Position numbers and translations under genes: made by a program. 64,000 bases of DNA from JBKPNJ01 sp963695705 (lineage in GTDB: Bacteria > Actinomycetota > Actinomycetes > Propionibacteriales > Nocardioidaceae): positions 1,452,857-1,516,856 of the forward strand of contig CAVOHB010000009.1 of NCBI GenBank assembly GCA_963695705.1, read 5' to 3'. Below are positions 44,531 to 54,204 of this stretch, one piece after another; the stretch's first letter is position 1; each line of letters opens with the position of its first letter. A model generated the notes under the pieces. The model did not search any database. It was given only the letters and a program-made list of their open reading frames with translations, and was not told where the DNA came from.

Positions 44531-45514
44531 ATGAGCCGAGCAGCGAACCGCTCCCTGAGCCGACTGCCAGACTTCCTGGTGATCGGCGCCCCCAAGGCCG
44601 GCACGACCGCGCTGCATGCAGCCCTGGCGCAGCATCCGCAGCTGCACCTCAGCTCGCCCAAGGAGCCGAAGTACTTCCTGTGCCGGGATGCACCGCCGCC
44701 CAGCTACCGCGGACCGGGAGACGCCCACAGCGTGCAGGAGTGGGTGTGGCGGCGTCAAGACTACGAGGCGCTGTTCGCGTCCGCGCCGGCCGACGCGCTG
44801 TGTGGCGAGAGCACTCCGTTCTACCTGTACGACACCGACGCACAGCGACGGATCGCGCAGACGCTGCCCAACGTGCGGCTGATCGCGGTGCTCCGCGACC
44901 CCGTCGACCGGCTCTACTCCAACTGGATGCATCTGTGGGCCGACGGCCTGGAACCGATAAGCGACGTGGTCCAGGCGTGCGCCGCCGAGCTGGACCGCAT
45001 CGACCGGGGCTGGGCGCCGTTCTGGCACTACCGCAGCCTGGGCATGTACGGGCGTCAGCTCCTGGCCCTGTACGAGACGTTCGACCCCGATCGGGTCCTC
45101 GTGCTGCGCTACCGCGAGCTGGTCGACGCTCCGGACTCGACACTCGATCGCGTGTGCCGCTTCCTTGGCGTCGACGAGGGCGCCGTCACCAGCGTCCCGT
45201 CCGACAACTCACGCCCCTACGTGCAGCCGACGATGCGCACCAGGATGCTCGCCCCGGTCGTGCGTACCGGTGCCCGCGTCGGCGCGTTGTTCCCCCCGCA
45301 CATGTGGCGCGGGGCTAGCAAGCCCCTCCTCACCAGTCTGCAGACCGGAGGGGACGCCGGACGTCCACCGCTTCGGACCGAAGCACGGGCACGGCTGCTC
45401 GAGCCGTTCATCAGTGACATCGCGCTGCTGGAGCAGGTGACGGGACAGTCCTTCGACGACTGGCGCGGCCATGTCGACCGTGGTTCCTTCAAGGTTCGTG
45501 CCGGTCAGGCCTGA
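44531..45514 (+). CDS. Sulfotransferase family protein
   Basis: 327-residue PAPS-dependent sulfotransferase. The 5'-PSB motif is VIGAPKAGTTALHAALAQHP (residues 16-35) with the Lys/Thr that bind the 5'-phosphate; the 3'-PB motif is LIAVLRDPVDRLYSNWMH (about 115-132) with RxxxxRxYS. Acceptor could be a glycan or glycolipid. C-terminal half (DRVLVLRYRELVDAPDSTLDRVCRFLGV) is normal. ATG 44531; no SD. Divergent from the aldo/keto reductase gene. Confidence 0.9.
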   Translation: MSRAANRSLSRLPDFLVIGAPKAGTTALHAALAQHPQLHLSSPKEPKYFLCRDAPPPSYRGPGDAHSVQEWVWRRQDYEALFASAPADALCGESTPFYLYDTDAQRRIAQTLPNVRLIAVLRDPVDRLYSNWMHLWADGLEPISDVVQACAAELDRIDRGWAPFWHYRSLGMYGRQLLALYETFDPDRVLVLRYRELVDAPDSTLDRVCRFLGVDEGAVTSVPSDNSRPYVQPTMRTRMLAPVVRTGARVGALFPPHMWRGASKPLLTSLQTGGDAGRPPLRTEARARLLEPFISDIALLEQVTGQSFDDWRGHVDRGSFKVRAGQA

Positions 45515-45519
45515 CCTGT

Positions 45520-46419
45520 TCAGATCGTTGTGACGCTCGTGCGCAGGTCGTGGGCGCCGTCCGGGCGGGCGGCCTCGAAGTAGAACCGGACCGAGCCGTC
45601 GGGCAGCGGCACGGCCGCGACGTAGCGGAGCGCGTGGTCGGAGTGCGGCGACATCGCGACAGGACTGTCCCCGGTGGCCACCAGCACACCGTCGACCTCA
45701 GTGGCGATGCCGGTCGTCTCGAACCAGTTGTGCTCCGCGGTCGGTCTCCCGTCGTACAGCACGGTCAGCGGATCCGTGCCGATCACCGCCGTGACCCGCG
45801 TCCCCCTCGCGTCCCAGGCGCCGCGTCGACCCCGCAGCACCTCGCCGCGCATGGACCAGGCGATCCCGTCGACGCTGCTGGCGTACCACGTGCTCATGCG
45901 ATCCTCCTGCCCCGCCTCGCTGAGCGGGTGGCAGCAGACCCACATGTGCCAGCCCTCGGTGTCATGGATGATCACCGGATCCTTGACGGCGAGCGTGCCG
46001 TCGCCGGTCAACACCATGTGCCGCCGACCGCCGGGGAGGTGACGTGGCAGATCGGCGTCGACCGCCTCGATCCACCAGTGCTTCGAGCCGGGAGTCGCGC
46101 AGCTGAGATAGAGCCGCCATCCCCCGGCAGGTCGGGGAATCAGCACCGGCCGCTCGAAAGACTCGGCGCCGACCGACTCGCGATTGATCTCGGCCACCGT
46201 CTCGAACCGCTCGCCGTCCTCCGAGCGCGCCACGACGACCGCCACTCCCCTGCCCTCTCGCAGCGGTCTGCGGACCCGGTAGGTCATCCAGAAGGTGCCG
46301 TCGACCAGGACCGCGCTCGCGGCTCCCGCCCAGTTCCCTGCACCTGGGCCGGGGGCGGGGACGACAACAGTCGATCCCTCGAAGCTGGGAACGGCGATGT
46401 CAGTGAAGACGATGCTCAT
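45520..46419 (-). CDS. Five-bladed beta-propeller glycosidase-like protein
   Basis: 299 residues with short repeated strands typical of the GH43/GH130-like five-bladed propeller: FWMTYRVRRPLREGRGVAVVVARSEDGERF, RLYLSCATPGSKHWWIE, VKDPVIIHDTEGWHMWVCCHPL, TVLYDGRPTAEHNWFE. The KDPVIIHD blade has the position where these enzymes bear a catalytic Asp. No signal peptide, so it is probably cytosolic. A concrete substrate is not assignable. ATG 46419. Convergent with the sulfotransferase gene. Confidence 0.68.
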   Translation of the reverse strand: MSIVFTDIAVPSFEGSTVVVPAPGPGAGNWAGAASAVLVDGTFWMTYRVRRPLREGRGVAVVVARSEDGERFETVAEINRESVGAESFERPVLIPRPAGGWRLYLSCATPGSKHWWIEAVDADLPRHLPGGRRHMVLTGDGTLAVKDPVIIHDTEGWHMWVCCHPLSEAGQEDRMSTWYASSVDGIAWSMRGEVLRGRRGAWDARGTRVTAVIGTDPLTVLYDGRPTAEHNWFETTGIATEVDGVLVATGDSPVAMSPHSDHALRYVAAVPLPDGSVRFYFEAARPDGAHDLRTSVTTI

Positions 46420-46520
46420 GCGATAAGTCTAGCGAATGACTCGAGTATCTTTCGGTTAATCCGCCAGCCGGATGAGTCGACCCGCACCGAGATCGACCTC
46501 GCGTGGCCGATGATGGGGCG

Positions 46521-46943
46521 GTGAGCACGCTCGCGTGGCGAGTCGCGGTTGGTCTGGCCTTCGGCCTGCTCCTGACCTGGTGCGTGCTGGTGTGCGTGCT
46601 GTGGAGGACGCAGCGGCGACTCGGTCACGCTGAGCGGCTGCGGGTGGCGCTCGCACTCCTTCCCGATGTCGTACGCCTGCTCCGGGCCCTGGCCGCCGAC
46701 GGCTCACTCCCGCGCGGTGTACGGGTCAGGCTGATCCTGCTGCTGGTCTACCTGGCCTCACCGATCGATCTCGTCCCCGACTTCATCCCCGTGCTCGGCT
46801 ACGCCGACGATGCCGTGCTCGTCGTCGTCGCGCTGCGGTCGGTGACGCGGCGGGCGGGCCCAGACGCCGTGGCCCGGCACTGGACCGGGTCGCCGGAGGG
46901 ACTGGCCGCCGTGCGGCGTCTGGCCGGCCTTCCGTCGGGTTGA
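46521..46943 (+). CDS. YkvA-type DUF1232 membrane protein
   Basis: 140 residues. One N-terminal membrane helix (VAVGLAFGLLLTWCVLVCVLW), then the DUF1232 core VRVRLILLLVYLASPIDLVPDFIPVLGYADDAVLV. Function unknown. GTG 46521 is preferred (GATGGGGCG upstream); a GTG at 46503 is an alternative. It stands alone. Confidence 0.85.
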   Translation: MSTLAWRVAVGLAFGLLLTWCVLVCVLWRTQRRLGHAERLRVALALLPDVVRLLRALAADGSLPRGVRVRLILLLVYLASPIDLVPDFIPVLGYADDAVLVVVALRSVTRRAGPDAVARHWTGSPEGLAAVRRLAGLPSG

Positions 46944-47261
46944 CAGCCAGACGGCCGCAGCCGTGCCTGCCGGTCAGCTGCCGGGCTGCCGTCTCGCCGC
47001 TATGAGATATCTGAGAGTAGTCTGCAATACGTAGAGTGTTCATAGCGATCCCTCGTGACCGCTCGCTGTGAGGCTGTGGATTCAGGGTCGAGCCATGGAT
47101 CTGCACCGCATAAACAGCGCAGAGTAATCGCAGACCACGATTAGTGTGAACGAACGGTAGGGCCGCACCCCCTCCACCTAAGGTTACGGAGCGTCAACAC
47201 AGTGCGCTACGCGGGGTAGACCATCGGCGACGTGTCGGCATCTAATCGGAGGTTTACTCAC
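46944..47261. other. Upstream region of the giant PKD gene
   Basis: 318 bases. AGACGGC and GCCGTCT near 46950-46995 form a hairpin just after the DUF1232 stop, a possible terminator without a U-tract. The rest must hold the PKD gene promoter and a sizeable 5' leader, but no clear -35/-10 pair or known riboswitch was found. Confidence 0.4.
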
Positions 47262-50200
47262 ATGGGTTTCTGGAACCGCGCAACCGCGGGCCTTCTCGCC
47301 GGAGGTCTCGCGACCTTCGGCGTACCGCTGATCGCGACAACTGTCGCCACCGTGGCCCTCGGTACCGCGTTCGCGCCCGCCGCCTCCGCTGCGGACACCA
47401 TCACGTTCCGCGCGTCGGCACAGTCGGCGGCGAACCAGCAGAACCAGCGGGTGACCATCCCCGCTGCCGTTCGCGACACGGACAGCCTGCTGCTGTTCGT
47501 CTCCAGCAACAAGTCCCTTGCGTCGGTCACCGCGACCCCCGCCGGCTGGACCCGTGTCGGCTCACGGCTCTCGAGCACCGACACCGAGACCATCCTGTAC
47601 AGCAAGGTCGCGGTTGCCGCTGACGCCGGCAGGAGCCAGGCGGTCGACTTCACCGCGACCACCAAGGCGAGCCTGACGGTGCTCGCCTACGACGGCACCG
47701 CCACCACCAACCCGATCTCAGCCTTCGCCTCGGCGGCGGAGACAACCAACCGGGCGACGCACAGCACACCCGGCGCCCCCGTTGCAGACGCGGGCTCATA
47801 CGTCGTCTCCTACTGGGCGGACAAGTCCTCGGCCACCACCGGCTGGACACTCCCGGCCGGCCAGACCCAGCGCAGCATCTCCCTCGGCACCGGCCCCGGA
47901 CGCATCACGTCCGTTGCCTCCGACGTGAACGCGCCGGCGACCACCGCCCCGGCCCGCACCGCCACTGCCAGCGCGGCGACGGCCAAGGCAACGATGTGGA
48001 CCGTCGTGCTCACACCTGACCCCGACTCGGCGCCCAACGTGGCCCCGGTCGCGAGGTTCACGACCAGCTGCCCACAGGCGACCTGCACCGTGGACGCGTC
48101 CACCTCCACCGACACCGCACCGGGCACGGTCTCGTCCTACGCCTGGGACTTCGGCGACGGCACGACCGCCACCGGAGTGAGCACGACCCACACGTACGCA
48201 ACCTCTGGCCCGAAGACGGTCTCCCTGGTCGTGACGGACAACCAGGGCCTGGCGTCCGCGCCGGTGACACATGCCGTCACAGCGACGGTGGCCCCGGGAG
48301 ACACCCGGCCCCATCACACCCGGCTCGTCCCCGACAAGCCGCGCACCGATACCCCGCGCATCAGCAACGGTGAGATCTGGGACATCGAGGTCGTCCCGTC
48401 GCTGAACCGTGTCTTCATCGCCGGCAGCTTCTCCTCGGCCGCGAACACGGTCAGCCCCACGACGACCGTCAACCAGGCCGGCCTGCTGAGCTACAACCTC
48501 AACACCGGGCTCATCGACACGTCGTTCCGGCCGACCTTCGGCGGCGGCGGGGTCAGCGCGGTCGAGGCCTCACCCGACGGCACCAAGCTGTTCGTCGGCG
48601 GCTCCTTCAGCACCGTCGGCGGGGTGGCTCGGCAGAAGGTCGCCAGCCTCAACCTCACGACGGGCGCCCCGATCAGCACGTTCGCCTTCACCCAGAGCAC
48701 CAACAACCAGGTCACGGCGCTGGCCACGACGAACTCCACGCTGTACGTCGGCGGCAAGTTCAGCCGGATCAACGGCGTCCTCAAGACCGGCCTCGCCGCG
48801 GTGAACACCGCGTCCGGCGCGGTCGACGCGAGCTTCGACAACAACATCTCCGGTGGCATCGGCGTCAACGGCGCGCTCACCGTGCAGCAGCTGAAGCTGA
48901 CGCACGACGAGAGCAAGCTGCTCGTCGTCCACACCGGCCGGCAGATCGACGGCCAGGACCGTCTCGGCATGGGCATCATCGACACCGCCACCGAGCAGCT
49001 GCTGCCCTTCCGCAGCACGCTGTGGGACGACAACCTGGCTCGCGTCGGCGGCGTCACCCGCATCTACGGCGCCGACATCTCCCCCGACGACTCCTTCTTC
49101 GTGGTGACCGCCGGATCGGGTGGCGACGCGCCCCCGATCAGTGACACCGCGGTCGCCTACCCGCTGGACGGAGCTTCCATCCAGAACTCAGACGTTCAGC
49201 CGCTCTGGATCTCGCGGCACTTCGACAGCATCTACTCGGTGGCGATCACCGAGGTGGCCGTCTACCTCGGCGGGCACTTCGGCTTCATCGAGTCCCCGAC
49301 CTCCGACGACCCCTGGCCCGGCCTCGACAACGTCGGATACGGCACCGGTCAGGGCCTGGCCGGCTACGGCCTCGGCGACCAGGTGGTCCGCCGCGACCAC
49401 ATCGCGGCAGTCTCCCCCACCACCGGCAAGGCGCTGGAGTGGAACCCCACGAACGGCTCGAACTCGTTCGAGGGCAACAAGGCCATGGAGGCCACACCTC
49501 GCGGCCTGTTCATCGGCGGCGACGGCATGTTCCAGGGTGGCGTGAGGACCGGGCGCGTTGCGTTCTACGACTTCAACTCGGTGACGTTCCCCGTCGCGCT
49601 GCCTGACACCACGATCACCACCCCGATCGAGGGCCGCGTCGTCAACAACAACACGCCGTTCGCAGTCACCGGTACGGCGCGAGTCGCCACCGGCAGCGTC
49701 GGCCGGGTCCAGGTGCAGATCCAAGACCGCGACAGCGGTCAGTACCTGACCTCGACCAACACGTGGACGAGCACCGCCACCAGCGTCAACGCGACCCTTG
49801 CGGCGGGGACCACCACGCGGGACTGGACTCTGGACAACCGCGTCGTCACGACGAACCGCAACCTGCTGGTCTCGGCACAGGCATTCACCGCCGCGACCGG
49901 CGGCACGGGCGACTCGACCAAGGCGACGAAGAAGTTCGAGTCGTTCGGGCTCGACGACACGACGCCGGCGACATCCATCTCCGGTCCGAGCACCAGCCTG
50001 CTGTCCTCCGGGACGTTCACGATGACCGGCACGGCCACCGACGACAAGGGTGTCAACTCGCTGTCGTACTGGTTCCGTGACGACCAGAACCGGTACCTGC
50101 AGAACGACGGCACCGTCGACGACATCTTCAACACCTTCCGCGGCACACCGGACGTCATCGGCGCCACGAGCGCCACCTGGTCCTACGATGTCGTTCTGCC

Positions 50201-52754
50201 GCACGAGGGTGTCTGGCGTGGCAGTGCCACCGCCACCGACACCACCGGTCAGGCCGACCTCAGGAGCGCGACGCGCGACTGGACCATCGACTCCAACGCC
50301 GTCGCGCCGAGCGTGACGATCGAGGAGCCGGCGCCCATGACGCCGCCGTTCGCGGTCCCTGCTGTGACGGTGGAGCCCGGTGGAAGGCTCACCTTCTCGG
50401 GAACCGCCTCCGACGACGAGGGCCTGAGGAACGTCGAGATCTCGCTGCGCAACAGCACCACCCGCGAGAACCTCGGCAACGACGGCAGCTGGGGCACCAA
50501 CGTCACCGCCGGCAACTACCGGATCTCGCCGGTCGACATCGGCGGGTCCACCTACAACTGGAGCTACACCACGCCATTCAACCTGTCGGCAGGTAGCTAC
50601 TCGTTCACTGTGCGGGCCACCGACGACAGCGGGTTGACAACGTCATCGACCAACCGCGGCCTGCTGACCGTCAACGCGCAGGTCGCCGGCGACCTGCCCC
50701 CCGACACCACGATGAGCTTCACCGCCCCGACCGACGAGACGTTCCCGGTGAGCTTCACCGGGACTGCCTCCGACGACAGGGGTGTCCAGAGTGTGAAGGT
50801 CGCACTCCGGGACGGCGACACCGGGCGCTACCTGCAGCCCAACGGCACCATGGCCGCGGCGATCGCTACCCGTGACGCCACGCTCGCCTCGCCCGGCGCG
50901 ACGAGCACCACCTGGTCGCTGGATGTCACCCTGCCAACCCAGGGGAGCTGGAGCTTCACCGCGGTCTCGTACGACACCGCGGGCCAGCAGGACCCATCGA
51001 CGAGCGGGGCCACGGGCAGCTACGCCTTCTACCCGAACGACGGCTCCCCGACCCTGAGTGACACGCTGGGACAGCCGCAGAGCGGCGCCGCGTTCTCCGA
51101 CGGCAAGATCGTCGTCACCGGGCGCGCCGAGGACGCGCCGGACGCTCAGGCCAGCATCGCCTCGGTGCAGGTGGCGATCGTCAACTCCGCCGGGCAGTAC
51201 ATGAGCTCGTCGGGCACGTTCACCAGCACGACCGCCAGCTACCGGACGGCGTTCCTCAACAGCCCGGGCAGCGCCGGGTCGAACTACTCGTACACGACAC
51301 CGGTCATCCCGGCCGGCAGCTACACCGTCATCGTGCGACCGGTCGACGTCCACAACCAGATCGGCGAGGCTCGGACCTCGACCGGCGTGGTGGTCTCGCA
51401 GCCGGCCAACAACCCGCCGGTGGCGAGCTTCACCTACACCTGCAACCAGAACGTGTGCACGTTCGACGGACGCAGCTCGACCGACGAGAACCCGAACTCG
51501 CTGACGTACGCCTGGAGCTTCGGTACGCAGGGGACCGCAACCGGTCCGCTGCCCACGAAGACCTTCACCGCACCCGGCACCTTCGCGGCGACCCTGACGG
51601 TCAAGGACGAGTGGACGGTCACGAACACCTCGGCCGCCCAGAACGTTGTCATCGTCGAGCCGTCCGGCAACGGCGCCCCGGTTCCGACGTTCACGCAGAA
51701 CTGTCAGGGCCTGACCTGCTCGGTGAGCAGCGCAGGCACAGCCGACCCGAACACCGGCGACACCATCGCCTACTCGTGGAACTGGGGTGACGGCACGGCG
51801 CTCACCACCGGGGCCTCGCCTGCGGCCCACGTCTATGCGGCGGCCGGTGCCTACACCATCACGCTCACGACAACCGACGGCTGGGGCAAGTTCGCCTCCA
51901 CCACCCGCAACGTGAGCCTGAGCGAGCCGGCGAACAACACGGCACCGCACGTGGAGTTCACCACCAGCTGCACCTCGTTCACGGTGTGCCAGATGAACAG
52001 CGCCGGCACCGCCGACGCCGAGGGCGACGCCATCAAGTATTCGTGGAACTGGGGCGACCTCACCACCGCGAGCACGACGGCCAGCCCTGCGCACACCTAC
52101 GCCACACCCGGCACGTACACGATCACCCTGTCGGTCAATGACGTGTGGGGCAGGATCGGCACCGCAACGCACGACGTGACCATCACGGAGCCGGCCAGCA
52201 ACAACGCGCCGACCGCCGTGATCGCGTCGGGCACGTGCACCACGACGAACACCACGTGCACGATGAGCGCCACCGGCAGCAGCGACCCCGACACGGCCGC
52301 TGGTGATGGGATCCGCAACTACGTGTGGACCTGGGGGGACGGCACGCCGGACACCACCGGCACGTCGGCAAGCCAGACCCACGTGTTCACGGTGGCGGGC
52401 ACCTACACGGTCACCCTGAGGGTGCTCGACAAGTGGGGCCACAGCAGCGCACCGGTCAGCATGGGTGTCACCACTGCCGCGGAGCCGGCGGGCAACCAGC
52501 CGCCGACCGTCGTGTTCAACCAGCCCGTCTGCACCGGCCGCACCTGTCCGGTGAGCAGCTCCGGTACCACCGACACCGACGGCGGCATCCGCAGCTACAC
52601 CTGGAACTGGGGTGACGCCACCCCGGCCACCGTGACCACGTCGACAAGCTCGTCGCACGTGTACACGGCCGCCGGTACCTACACGATCACGCTTGTCGTG
52701 ACTGACAACTGGGGGAAGTCAACCACGGTCACGCGTGATGTGACTGTGGCGTAG
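47262..52754 (+). CDS. Giant secreted PKD-repeat / beta-propeller protein
   Basis: 1,830 residues. Signal peptide in residues 1-45 ending APAASAAD. Domains in order: an N-terminal beta domain (46-255), PKD module 1 (about 256-343), a delta-60-repeat-like propeller (about 356-780; FVGGSFSTVGGVARQ, YVGGKFSRINGVLK, YLGGHFGF), several Ig-like modules (about 786-1376), then five PKD modules to the end (WNWGDGT type cores). Each PKD module starts with a close Cys pair: CPQATC, CNQNVC, CQGLTC, CTSFTVC, CTTTNTTC, CTGRTC. No LPxTG, SLH or C-terminal anchor. Probably a large extracellular adhesin or matrix protein; no catalytic site seen. ATG 47262 follows GGAGG. Confidence 0.9.
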   Translation: MGFWNRATAGLLAGGLATFGVPLIATTVATVALGTAFAPAASAADTITFRASAQSAANQQNQRVTIPAAVRDTDSLLLFVSSNKSLASVTATPAGWTRVGSRLSSTDTETILYSKVAVAADAGRSQAVDFTATTKASLTVLAYDGTATTNPISAFASAAETTNRATHSTPGAPVADAGSYVVSYWADKSSATTGWTLPAGQTQRSISLGTGPGRITSVASDVNAPATTAPARTATASAATAKATMWTVVLTPDPDSAPNVAPVARFTTSCPQATCTVDASTSTDTAPGTVSSYAWDFGDGTTATGVSTTHTYATSGPKTVSLVVTDNQGLASAPVTHAVTATVAPGDTRPHHTRLVPDKPRTDTPRISNGEIWDIEVVPSLNRVFIAGSFSSAANTVSPTTTVNQAGLLSYNLNTGLIDTSFRPTFGGGGVSAVEASPDGTKLFVGGSFSTVGGVARQKVASLNLTTGAPISTFAFTQSTNNQVTALATTNSTLYVGGKFSRINGVLKTGLAAVNTASGAVDASFDNNISGGIGVNGALTVQQLKLTHDESKLLVVHTGRQIDGQDRLGMGIIDTATEQLLPFRSTLWDDNLARVGGVTRIYGADISPDDSFFVVTAGSGGDAPPISDTAVAYPLDGASIQNSDVQPLWISRHFDSIYSVAITEVAVYLGGHFGFIESPTSDDPWPGLDNVGYGTGQGLAGYGLGDQVVRRDHIAAVSPTTGKALEWNPTNGSNSFEGNKAMEATPRGLFIGGDGMFQGGVRTGRVAFYDFNSVTFPVALPDTTITTPIEGRVVNNNTPFAVTGTARVATGSVGRVQVQIQDRDSGQYLTSTNTWTSTATSVNATLAAGTTTRDWTLDNRVVTTNRNLLVSAQAFTAATGGTGDSTKATKKFESFGLDDTTPATSISGPSTSLLSSGTFTMTGTATDDKGVNSLSYWFRDDQNRYLQNDGTVDDIFNTFRGTPDVIGATSATWSYDVVLPHEGVWRGSATATDTTGQADLRSATRDWTIDSNAVAPSVTIEEPAPMTPPFAVPAVTVEPGGRLTFSGTASDDEGLRNVEISLRNSTTRENLGNDGSWGTNVTAGNYRISPVDIGGSTYNWSYTTPFNLSAGSYSFTVRATDDSGLTTSSTNRGLLTVNAQVAGDLPPDTTMSFTAPTDETFPVSFTGTASDDRGVQSVKVALRDGDTGRYLQPNGTMAAAIATRDATLASPGATSTTWSLDVTLPTQGSWSFTAVSYDTAGQQDPSTSGATGSYAFYPNDGSPTLSDTLGQPQSGAAFSDGKIVVTGRAEDAPDAQASIASVQVAIVNSAGQYMSSSGTFTSTTASYRTAFLNSPGSAGSNYSYTTPVIPAGSYTVIVRPVDVHNQIGEARTSTGVVVSQPANNPPVASFTYTCNQNVCTFDGRSSTDENPNSLTYAWSFGTQGTATGPLPTKTFTAPGTFAATLTVKDEWTVTNTSAAQNVVIVEPSGNGAPVPTFTQNCQGLTCSVSSAGTADPNTGDTIAYSWNWGDGTALTTGASPAAHVYAAAGAYTITLTTTDGWGKFASTTRNVSLSEPANNTAPHVEFTTSCTSFTVCQMNSAGTADAEGDAIKYSWNWGDLTTASTTASPAHTYATPGTYTITLSVNDVWGRIGTATHDVTITEPASNNAPTAVIASGTCTTTNTTCTMSATGSSDPDTAAGDGIRNYVWTWGDGTPDTTGTSASQTHVFTVAGTYTVTLRVLDKWGHSSAPVSMGVTTAAEPAGNQPPTVVFNQPVCTGRTCPVSSSGTTDTDGGIRSYTWNWGDATPATVTTSTSSSHVYTAAGTYTITLVVTDNWGKSTTVTRDVTVA

Positions 52755-52771
52755 CCGCAACGCACCACCCC

Positions 52772-52842
52772 AGACCCCGGTCTGTGGCCCGGACTCAGCT
52801 TCCGATTGCTGAGTCCGGCCCGCAGGCCGGGGTCTGTCTTTT
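52772..52842 (+). terminator. Strong intrinsic terminator of the PKD gene
   Basis: Outer stem AGACCCCGG (52772-52780) with CCGGGGTCT (52827-52835), inner stem CCGGACTCAGC (52789-52799) with GCTGAGTCCGG (52808-52818), followed by GTCTTTT. It lies 18 bp after the stop and separates the PKD gene from the sugar locus. Confidence 0.9.
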
Positions 52843-52938
52843 CGCCGCGGCCGCCCCCGTGGTCCAGCCGGTGCAGCCGTTTGACGCTTGACTCGGCCGG
52901 GCCCTAGTCTGCCGCCAACAGCAAGGTCTCCTACCTGT

Positions 52939-54132
52939 ATGGAGAGTCGCGTGCCCCCGTTCACCGGGACCCCTCGCGTACTTCGTGCGATCAACGATCG
53001 CGCCGCGCTGCAGCTCCTGCTCAGCCACGGCGCACTTTCGCGATCCCAGATGGGCGAGCTGACCGGTCTGTCCAAGCCGACTGCGGCAGAGCTGCTCACC
53101 CGGCTGCACAAGGACGGCCTGGTGGTCGAGCGCGGAATGACCCGCGGTGGCCGCGGCCCCAACGCGCAGCTGTACGCCATCAACGAGCGGGCCGCCTTCG
53201 TCGGTGCAGTCGACGCCGCGGAGGACTACATGACCGTCGCTGTCGCCGACATCACCGGTCACACCATGGGTGAGACCACCAGCAGGGTGGACTTCACCGG
53301 CGGAGCCGACCCGGTGCCCGTTCTCAGAACGCTGCTGTCGCGGGCATCGCGTCGCGGCGGGCTGACCCGCCACGAGCTGCGGCACGTCGTGATCGGTGTC
53401 GCGGGCGCCTACGACGAGGCCTCGGACTCCCTGGCGTTCTCCAGTCACCTGCCCGCCTGGAGCGAGCCGGGCGTGATCCAAAGGCTGAGGAACTCGCTCG
53501 GCGGCACCATCACGATCGAGAACGACGTGAACCTCGCGGCGGTCGGCGAACGAACCCGTGGGATCGCCCGCGACGTGGAGGGATTCGCCTTGCTGTGGGT
53601 GGGCGAGGGGCTCGGACTCGCCATCGATATCGCCGGCTCGCTGTACCGCGGAGCCACCGGAGGTGCCGGCGAGATCGGCTACATGCCGGTGCTGGGTACG
53701 TCGCGACGGGGGCGGTCGACGCCTGCGGTGACCCTGCAGGACCTGGTCGGCAGCCCAGCCGTGCTCGCGCTGGCCATGGAGCACGGCGTCACCGCGGCTA
53801 CCGCCGCCGAGGCCGTGGCGGTCGCGGCGGCCGACACCTCGTCACGGGCGGGTTTCCTGACCGAGCTGGCCTCCCGACTCGCGACCGGCCTGGCCACGAT
53901 CGTCGCCGTGCTCGACCCCTCGCTCATCGTCTTGAGCGGAACGACCGCTCTCGCCGGTGGCGATCGCCTCGCGCAGCTCGTCGGCATGGAGCTGCAGCGC
54001 ATCTCACCGTTCCGCAAGTCGGTCGTGCTGAGCGCGGTCGCCGGCAGCCCGGTGCTGGCCGGCGCCGTCGAGACGGCCGTCGACATGGTCCGGAACGAGC
54101 TCTTCGGCGTCGCCGCGGTCTCGAAGGTTTGA
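52939..54132 (+). CDS. ROK family transcriptional regulator
   Basis: 397 residues. An N-terminal winged helix (ALQLLLSHGALSRSQMGELTGLSKPTAAELLTRLHKDGLVVE, about 18-60) is followed by a ROK sugar-kinase-fold domain (IGVAGAYDEAS, TIENDVNLAAVGE, ATGGAGEIGYMPV). The zinc-binding CxCGxxGC triad of active ROK kinases is absent, so it is a regulator, not a kinase. ATG 52939; a GTG at 52951 has GGAGAG upstream and is a good alternative. Likely represses the sugar genes that follow, with a sugar or sugar-phosphate as inducer (inference). Confidence 0.92.
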   Translation: MESRVPPFTGTPRVLRAINDRAALQLLLSHGALSRSQMGELTGLSKPTAAELLTRLHKDGLVVERGMTRGGRGPNAQLYAINERAAFVGAVDAAEDYMTVAVADITGHTMGETTSRVDFTGGADPVPVLRTLLSRASRRGGLTRHELRHVVIGVAGAYDEASDSLAFSSHLPAWSEPGVIQRLRNSLGGTITIENDVNLAAVGERTRGIARDVEGFALLWVGEGLGLAIDIAGSLYRGATGGAGEIGYMPVLGTSRRGRSTPAVTLQDLVGSPAVLALAMEHGVTAATAAEAVAVAAADTSSRAGFLTELASRLATGLATIVAVLDPSLIVLSGTTALAGGDRLAQLVGMELQRISPFRKSVVLSAVAGSPVLAGAVETAVDMVRNELFGVAAVSKV

Positions 54133-54204
54133 CACCCGAGTCGCGACATCAGTAAAGTTCAAACCAACTGGAAACGTACCTGATAGTTTGGCCGGTGTCG
54201 CGTC

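Noticed and set aside
46944..47261. Riboswitch in the PKD gene leader
   Set aside because: No conserved riboswitch core could be recognised; only a simple hairpin near its start.
50643..52658. 671-codon minus-strand ORF
   Set aside because: Antisense to the PKD repeats; its internal periodicity mirrors the PKD modules.
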